Source: a bacterium (GTDB lineage: Bacteria > Chloroflexota > Dormibacteria > Aeolococcales > Bog-877). From it: DNA of 8,620 bases. The position numbers were made by a program, and so were the translations under genes. The DNA lies in assembly GCA_021798435.1 (NCBI GenBank), contig JAJZGN010000075.1, positions 1 to 8,620 of the forward strand, written 5' to 3'. Shown piece by piece: positions 5,642 through 8,620 of the stretch. The notes beneath the pieces were generated by a model. That model had not been told where the DNA came from and searched no databases. It worked only from the letters and a program-made list of their open reading frames with translations. Positions within the stretch are counted from its first letter, which is position 1; every line of letters starts with the position of its first letter.

Positions 5642-6546
5642 GGGAGGCGGCGGGGAGGACGCCGGTGGTGGCCGTGGACCTCGGGGGAACCTGGCTGCGG
5701 GTGGCTCCCTTCGACGAGGCCGGAGAGATGGGGAGGACCGTCCGGGTGCCGACCCCGGCCGCGCACGGCCCCACCCGGGTGGTGGAGGCGATCTGCGACC
5801 TGGCGACCGCGGCCGCTAATGGCGGGCGGCCCCGGCTGGTCATCGGTGTGCCGGGCCCGGTCGACCCGGCCCAGGGGGTGGTCCATGGCGCCCCCAACCT
5901 CCCCGGATGGAGGGAGGTTGCCCTCCGGGAGCTCATCCAGGTGCGGCTGGGTTGGGAGTGCCGGGTCGAGCACGATGCCGGGCTGGCCGCCCTTGGCGAA
6001 CACCGCCGAGGCGCCGGGCGGGGATCCACCAACTTCGCCTATGTCACGGTGAGCACCGGGATCGGGGCCGGCCTGATCCTGGGCCGCCGGCTCTATCGGG
6101 GGTCGCAGGGCACGGCGGGGGAGTTCGGCCACGTCGTCGTGGAGCCGGACGGGCCGCGCTGCCGCTGCGGGAATCGGGGCTGCCTGGAGGCGGTGGCCTC
6201 CGGCACCGCCATCGCCGAGAGGGCGGGGATGGCCAGCGGCGCCGAGGTGTCCCGGGCCGCGGCCGCCGGGGACCTCGCGGCCCAGGAGGTCCTGGACCGG
6301 GCCGCCGACCACCTGGGCCGGGCGCTGGGCGGACTGCTCAACCTGCTCAACCTAGACGCCGTGGCCCTGGGCGGCGGCGTCTTCAACTCCGGACCCCTCT
6401 TCTGGGAGCGGATGGTGGAGGCGGTGGCCCAGGGCAGCTTCCCGGGGCCCCGGCGCCACGCCCGCCTGGCTCCTGCCGAGCTGAAGGGGGATGCCGGCCT
6501 GCTGGGGGCCTACGAGCTGGCCCAGGGGGATTGGGCCGCAGACTGA
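5638..6546 (+). CDS. ROK-family sugar kinase (glucokinase-like)
   Basis: A 302-residue cytosolic kinase expected to phosphorylate glucose or a related hexose or amino sugar with ATP. The phosphate-1 loop DLGGTWLR lies at 14-21. The catalytic aspartate is D113 in EHDAGLAALGE. STGIGAG (139-145) forms phosphate 2. GEFGH at 161-165 supplies sugar-binding E162 and H165. The ROK zinc motif CxCGxxGC is at 175-182, followed by E184. GGG at 245-247 belongs to the adenosine site. The residue before the catalytic Asp is His (H112), where ENDAN-type ROK kinases have Asn, so substrate choice may differ. The GTG start overlaps the endonuclease stop (GTGA) and has GGAG 5 nt upstream. Length is usual for kinase-type ROK proteins, and there is no N-terminal helix-turn-helix, so it is not a ROK repressor. 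Confidence 0.88.
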   Translation: MREAAGRTPVVAVDLGGTWLRVAPFDEAGEMGRTVRVPTPAAHGPTRVVEAICDLATAAANGGRPRLVIGVPGPVDPAQGVVHGAPNLPGWREVALRELIQVRLGWECRVEHDAGLAALGEHRRGAGRGSTNFAYVTVSTGIGAGLILGRRLYRGSQGTAGEFGHVVVEPDGPRCRCGNRGCLEAVASGTAIAERAGMASGAEVSRAAAAGDLAAQEVLDRAADHLGRALGGLLNLLNLDAVALGGGVFNSGPLFWERMVEAVAQGSFPGPRRHARLAPAELKGDAGLLGAYELAQGDWAAD

Positions 6547-6562
6547 GCTCAGCCGGAGCTCA
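6544..6562. terminator. Inverted repeat between convergent genes containing both stop codons
   Basis: TGAGCTC (6544-6550) and GAGCTCA (6556-6562) are perfect 7-nt arms around a 5-nt loop (AGCCG). The left arm begins with the TGA of the kinase gene, and the right arm ends with the complement of the regulator's TGA. A hairpin would form in transcripts from either side. There is no T-tract on either strand, so it is a weak bidirectional terminator or 3'-end stabiliser at best. Confidence 0.45.
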
Positions 6563-7333
6563 ACCCGCCCTGGCCACCGGGTCGCGGAGCCGCGCCTCCA
6601 GCTTGCCCGCCTGGACCACGAGGAGCCGGCCCAGCGCCTGCTCCAGCTTCGGGGTGAAGCGAGCCTCGGGGACGGCGAACCCGATGGCCCCGCCCGGGCG
6701 GCCGTCCACCGCCCGGAAGGGGACGGCGAGCTCTGCGCAGCCCTCCTCCCGGGCGCCCCGCACGGTGGCGTAGCCGCGCTCGCGGACCCTCTGCAGCGCC
6801 TCCGCCAGCTCCGAGCCTGAGGGAGGGTTCTCGCTCTCGGAGAAGGCCGCCACCAGCGCCGCGGGGTCCAGCAGGGACAGCACCGCAAGCCCGGCCGCCG
6901 TGGAGGTGAGGGGCAGCCAGTGATACAGCCGGCTGCGAGCCTGGAGGCGGCGGTCCGGGACCACCTCGGAGAGGAACAGCACCGCCTGTTCCAGCGCCCC
7001 GTACACCGCCAGCTGGCTGGTCTCCTCGCCCGCCCGGGTGGCTTCCTGGAGAAGCGGGGTGGCCAGCTCGACCAGCGGGGCACGGCGCGCGCCCCGCAGC
7101 GCCAAGCGGTAGAAGCCAAGGCTGAGGCGGTAGCGGCCGTTCTTGGGCTCGGAGGCCACCAGACCCTCCTCCTCCAGCGCCCCCAGGGAGCGGTGGGTGG
7201 TGCTGGGAGCCATCTCCACCGCCGCCGCCAGCTCCCTCACCCCGAAGTCCTGGGCGTCATGCTCGGCCATCCAGGTGAGGAGGCGGACCGTCCGCCCGAG
7301 CGGGTTTCGCTCCCGGGTCTGGATCTCAGGCAT
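6560..7333 (-). CDS. IclR-family transcriptional regulator
   Basis: A 257-residue DNA-binding regulator. Residues about 12-71 form the winged helix-turn-helix, with the recognition helix in APSTTHRSLGALEEEGLV (42-59) and a wing at YRLSLGF. Residues about 86-250 form the IclR effector-binding domain, including the late RGYATVRGAREEGCAELAVPF segment (186-206), which carries the conserved RGYA and the C199 region. Length is typical of the family. IclR proteins usually control catabolic or transport genes in response to a small metabolite; the effector here is unknown. ATG 7333 is preferred because a TATGAT box at 7367-7362 would place the transcript start near 7355, downstream of the alternative ATGs at 7366 and 7363 (11-12 extra residues). 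No strong Shine-Dalgarno is visible for any of them. It converges on the sugar kinase and diverges from the tRNA nucleotidyltransferase gene. Confidence 0.9.
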   Translation of the reverse strand: MPEIQTRERNPLGRTVRLLTWMAEHDAQDFGVRELAAAVEMAPSTTHRSLGALEEEGLVASEPKNGRYRLSLGFYRLALRGARRAPLVELATPLLQEATRAGEETSQLAVYGALEQAVLFLSEVVPDRRLQARSRLYHWLPLTSTAAGLAVLSLLDPAALVAAFSESENPPSGSELAEALQRVRERGYATVRGAREEGCAELAVPFRAVDGRPGGAIGFAVPEARFTPKLEQALGRLLVVQAGKLEARLRDPVARAG

Positions 7334-7361
7334 CAGCGCCCGCCGCCGCTCGCATCCCGGC

Positions 7362-7367
7362 ATCATA
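7362..7367 (-). promoter_or_regulatory. Candidate -10 box for the IclR-family gene
   Basis: Read on the - strand, the hexamer is TATGAT, one mismatch from TATAAT. A poor -35 match, TTCAGC (7390-7385), lies 17 nt upstream. The predicted start site near 7355 gives a leader of about 20 nt before ATG 7333. The hexamer also overlaps the two alternative ATG codons, so it could simply be coding sequence if the longer start is used. Confidence 0.4.
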
Positions 7368-7453
7368 GCAGCGCGTTCCGCTGTGCTGAACGCGTCGGGA
7401 AGCGGGCCGTTCCCGCCCGGCAGCGGGGGGCGCCGGGGGGCGAAGATGGACCG
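7367..7453. other. Divergent intergenic region between the IclR-family and CCA-type genes
   Basis: The spacer contains the inverted repeat described separately. Two short GC-only hairpins follow, GCGGG/CCCGC around 7402-7416 and CCGGC/GCCGG around 7418-7436, which are weakly informative at this base composition. I cannot identify a convincing forward promoter for the nucleotidyltransferase. If that gene starts at 7562 instead of 7454, this region extends to 7561. Confidence 0.4.
7372..7394. promoter_or_regulatory. Perfect 7+7 bp inverted repeat, candidate IclR operator
   Basis: CGCGTTC (7372-7378) and GAACGCG (7388-7394) are exact inverted arms with a 9-bp spacer. The arms sit just upstream of the regulator's -10-like box, and one arm overlaps the candidate -35 position. 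IclR-family dimers bind short palindromes in their own promoter regions, so autoregulation is a reasonable inference. The arms contain the less GC-rich GTTC/GAAC core, so they are not simply products of G/C runs. Confidence 0.5.
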
Positions 7454-8620
7454 GTGCGCGCCAACGAAGGCCCGGTCGCCAGCCCGGATGGAGGCGCTCC
7501 CCCGCCTCGAGAGGACCCCCCGCTGCCGTCGGCGAGGGCGCTCCGGGCCGAGCTGGGGGCGATGGAGGCGGCGCTGGGGAGCCCGGCGTGGATCGTGGGG
7601 GGGTATGTGCGCGATCTGCTGCTGGGCCGCCCCGAGGCGTCCGATGTGGACCTGGTCCTGGAGTCCGCCCCGGCCCAGGACGCCGGCGAGTGGCTGCGGC
7701 GGCGCTGGGGGCGGCGGGAGCCCGTGGTGGCCTTCGAGCGCTTCGGGACCGCCCAGGTGTCCTTCCTGGTGGGGCCGGGCGAGCGCTTCACCGTGGAGCT
7801 GGTCCGGGCGCGCCGGGAGGCCTACCTGTCGCACAGCCGCAAGCCCGCGGTAGAGGCGGCCACCCTGGAGGAGGATGCCAGCCGCCGCGACTTCACCGTC
7901 AACACCCTGCTCCTGGGGTTCCGTGGGGAGGTGCTGGACCCCACCGGCAAGGGGCTCCAGGATCTGCACCGGGGGATCCTGCGCACCCCCCTGGAGCCTG
8001 CCGCCACCTTCTCCGAGGACCCGCTGAGAATGCTGCGGGCGGCCCGCTTCGCCGCCCAGCTCGGCTTCCGCCTCGACCCCTCGGTGGAGGAGGGGATGCG
8101 GGAGTCGGCGGCCCGGATCAGGATCGTCTCCGTGGAGCGGGTGCGCGACGAGCTGCTCAAGCTCCTCCTGGCTCCGGGAGCCGCGGCCGGGCTTCACCTG
8201 CTCCTGGACACGGGCTTGCTGGTGGAGGTGGCCCCCGAGGTGGCCCGGACGGCCGGAGTGGAGCAGGGCGGGTACCACCTGGGCGACGTCTTCCTCCACT
8301 CCGCCCTGGCGGTGGAGATGGCCCCCGAGGCCCGGGTGGTGCGGCTGGCGGCCCTCCTCCACGACGTGGGCAAGCCGGGGACCGCCAAGGCCTCGCCCTC
8401 CGGCCCCACCTTCCACCGGCACCAGCAGGTGGGTGCCGAGATCACCAGACAGCTGCTCCGCCGGCTCCGGCTGCCCAACTCTGAAGTGGAGCGGGTGGCC
8501 CAGCTGGTGGAGCTGCACATGCATCCCATCCAGTACCGCAGCGAGTGGGCGGACAGCGCCGTGCGCCGGCTCTGGCACCGGGCCGGCGACCTGCTGCCCG
8601 AACTGCTCCAGCTGGCCCGG
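7454..8620 (+). CDS. cca: CCA tRNA nucleotidyltransferase / poly(A) polymerase family with HD domain (3' truncated by window)
   Basis: A class II nucleotidyltransferase that adds or repairs the 3' CCA of tRNA; polyadenylating relatives share the fold. Numbered from the internal ATG at 7562 (353 residues visible): GGYVRDLLLG at 13-22, the catalytic DVD at 28-30, RRDFTVN at 108-114, DPLRMLRAARF at 153-163 and the ERVRDEL segment at 192-198. A C-terminal HD phosphohydrolase domain follows, with H246, LHDVGKP at 266-272, FHRH at 284-287 and LHMHP at 318-322. The frame runs off the right edge. The start is uncertain: GTG 7454 adds 36 residues, a Pro-rich stretch and then a helix (SARALRAELGAMEAAL) whose codons just before 7562 all end in G or C, so I prefer it. 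ATG 7562 also retains the whole catalytic core. Neither has a good Shine-Dalgarno. CCA-adding and A-adding specificity cannot be separated from these motifs alone. Confidence 0.88.
   Translation, partial: MRANEGPVASPDGGAPPPREDPPLPSARALRAELGAMEAALGSPAWIVGGYVRDLLLGRPEASDVDLVLESAPAQDAGEWLRRRWGRREPVVAFERFGTAQVSFLVGPGERFTVELVRARREAYLSHSRKPAVEAATLEEDASRRDFTVNTLLLGFRGEVLDPTGKGLQDLHRGILRTPLEPAATFSEDPLRMLRAARFAAQLGFRLDPSVEEGMRESAARIRIVSVERVRDELLKLLLAPGAAAGLHLLLDTGLLVEVAPEVARTAGVEQGGYHLGDVFLHSALAVEMAPEARVVRLAALLHDVGKPGTAKASPSGPTFHRHQQVGAEITRQLLRRLRLPNSEVERVAQLVELHMHPIQYRSEWADSAVRRLWHRAGDLLPELLQLAR

Noticed and set aside
5050..6312. Long open frame on the - strand (about 420 codons)
   Set aside because: Shadow of the nfo and ROK kinase genes. 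The translation is Pro/Gly/Arg-rich without any motif, as expected in high-GC DNA.
7143..8484. + strand frames other than the CCA-type frame in the right third
   Set aside because: One is antisense to the regulator's N terminus and the others are out-of-frame reads of the nucleotidyltransferase. Translations are Arg/Gly/Pro-rich and featureless.
7334..8578. Very long upstream extension of the IclR-family protein on the - strand
   Set aside because: It is antisense to the CCA-type gene, whose motifs are unmistakable. The extension is low-complexity His/Gln/Pro/Gly-rich sequence and the IclR domain starts near 7333.
1..8620. tRNA, rRNA, CRISPR array or insertion sequence
   Set aside because: I saw no tRNA-like cloverleaf, no regularly spaced repeats, no transposase motifs and no terminal inverted repeats with target duplications.

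Overview
The window is a gene-dense, very GC-rich bacterial segment (about 70% or more G+C by eye, with strong GC3 bias). It contains eleven plausible genes and no RNA genes, insertion sequences, CRISPR arrays or long repeats that I can see. Start codons are often GTG, and one is TTG. A single-domain Get3/ArsA-type ATPase with an HSP20-like tail sits next to a short S2P-type M50 protease, and the base composition is extreme. I infer a high-GC member of the Chloroflexota/Dormibacterota/Actinomycetota sphere, but the sequence alone does not settle the taxon.

Layout, left to right. (1) The 3' end of a gene for a Pro/Ala/Arg-rich protein that ends in a single C-terminal membrane helix. (2) A tightly packed + strand run: Get3/ArsA-family ATPase (350-1519), a 76-residue helical protein (1519-1749), an M50 site-2-protease-like intramembrane protease (1756-2541), a Nudix hydrolase (2541-3017) and a CaCA-type cation antiporter (3019-3993). 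Neighbours overlap or are separated by at most 6 nt. (3) After a 69-nt gap with a hairpin and a strong Shine-Dalgarno sequence comes a second + strand run: a lipoprotein with a TTG start (4063-4776), deoxyribonuclease IV (4781-5641) and a ROK-family sugar kinase (5638-6546). (4) Convergent to these is an IclR-family regulator (7333-6560, - strand). The two stop codons lie in the arms of one short inverted repeat. (5) Divergent from the regulator is a class II CCA-adding/poly(A) polymerase-type tRNA nucleotidyltransferase, cut off by the right edge. The IclR-CCA spacer holds a perfect 7+7 bp inverted repeat and a -10-like box facing the regulator, a plausible autoregulatory operator.

Most genes are recognisable housekeeping or membrane-maintenance functions: DNA base-excision repair (Nfo), nucleotide clean-up (Nudix), tRNA 3'-end maturation, sugar phosphorylation and cation exchange. 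The most intriguing part is the left end. A protein with tail-anchor topology, a Get3d-like ATPase with a chaperone-like C-terminal domain, a small coupled helical protein and an intramembrane protease lie in order, which could form a membrane-protein targeting or quality-control module. That functional link is inferred from adjacency only.
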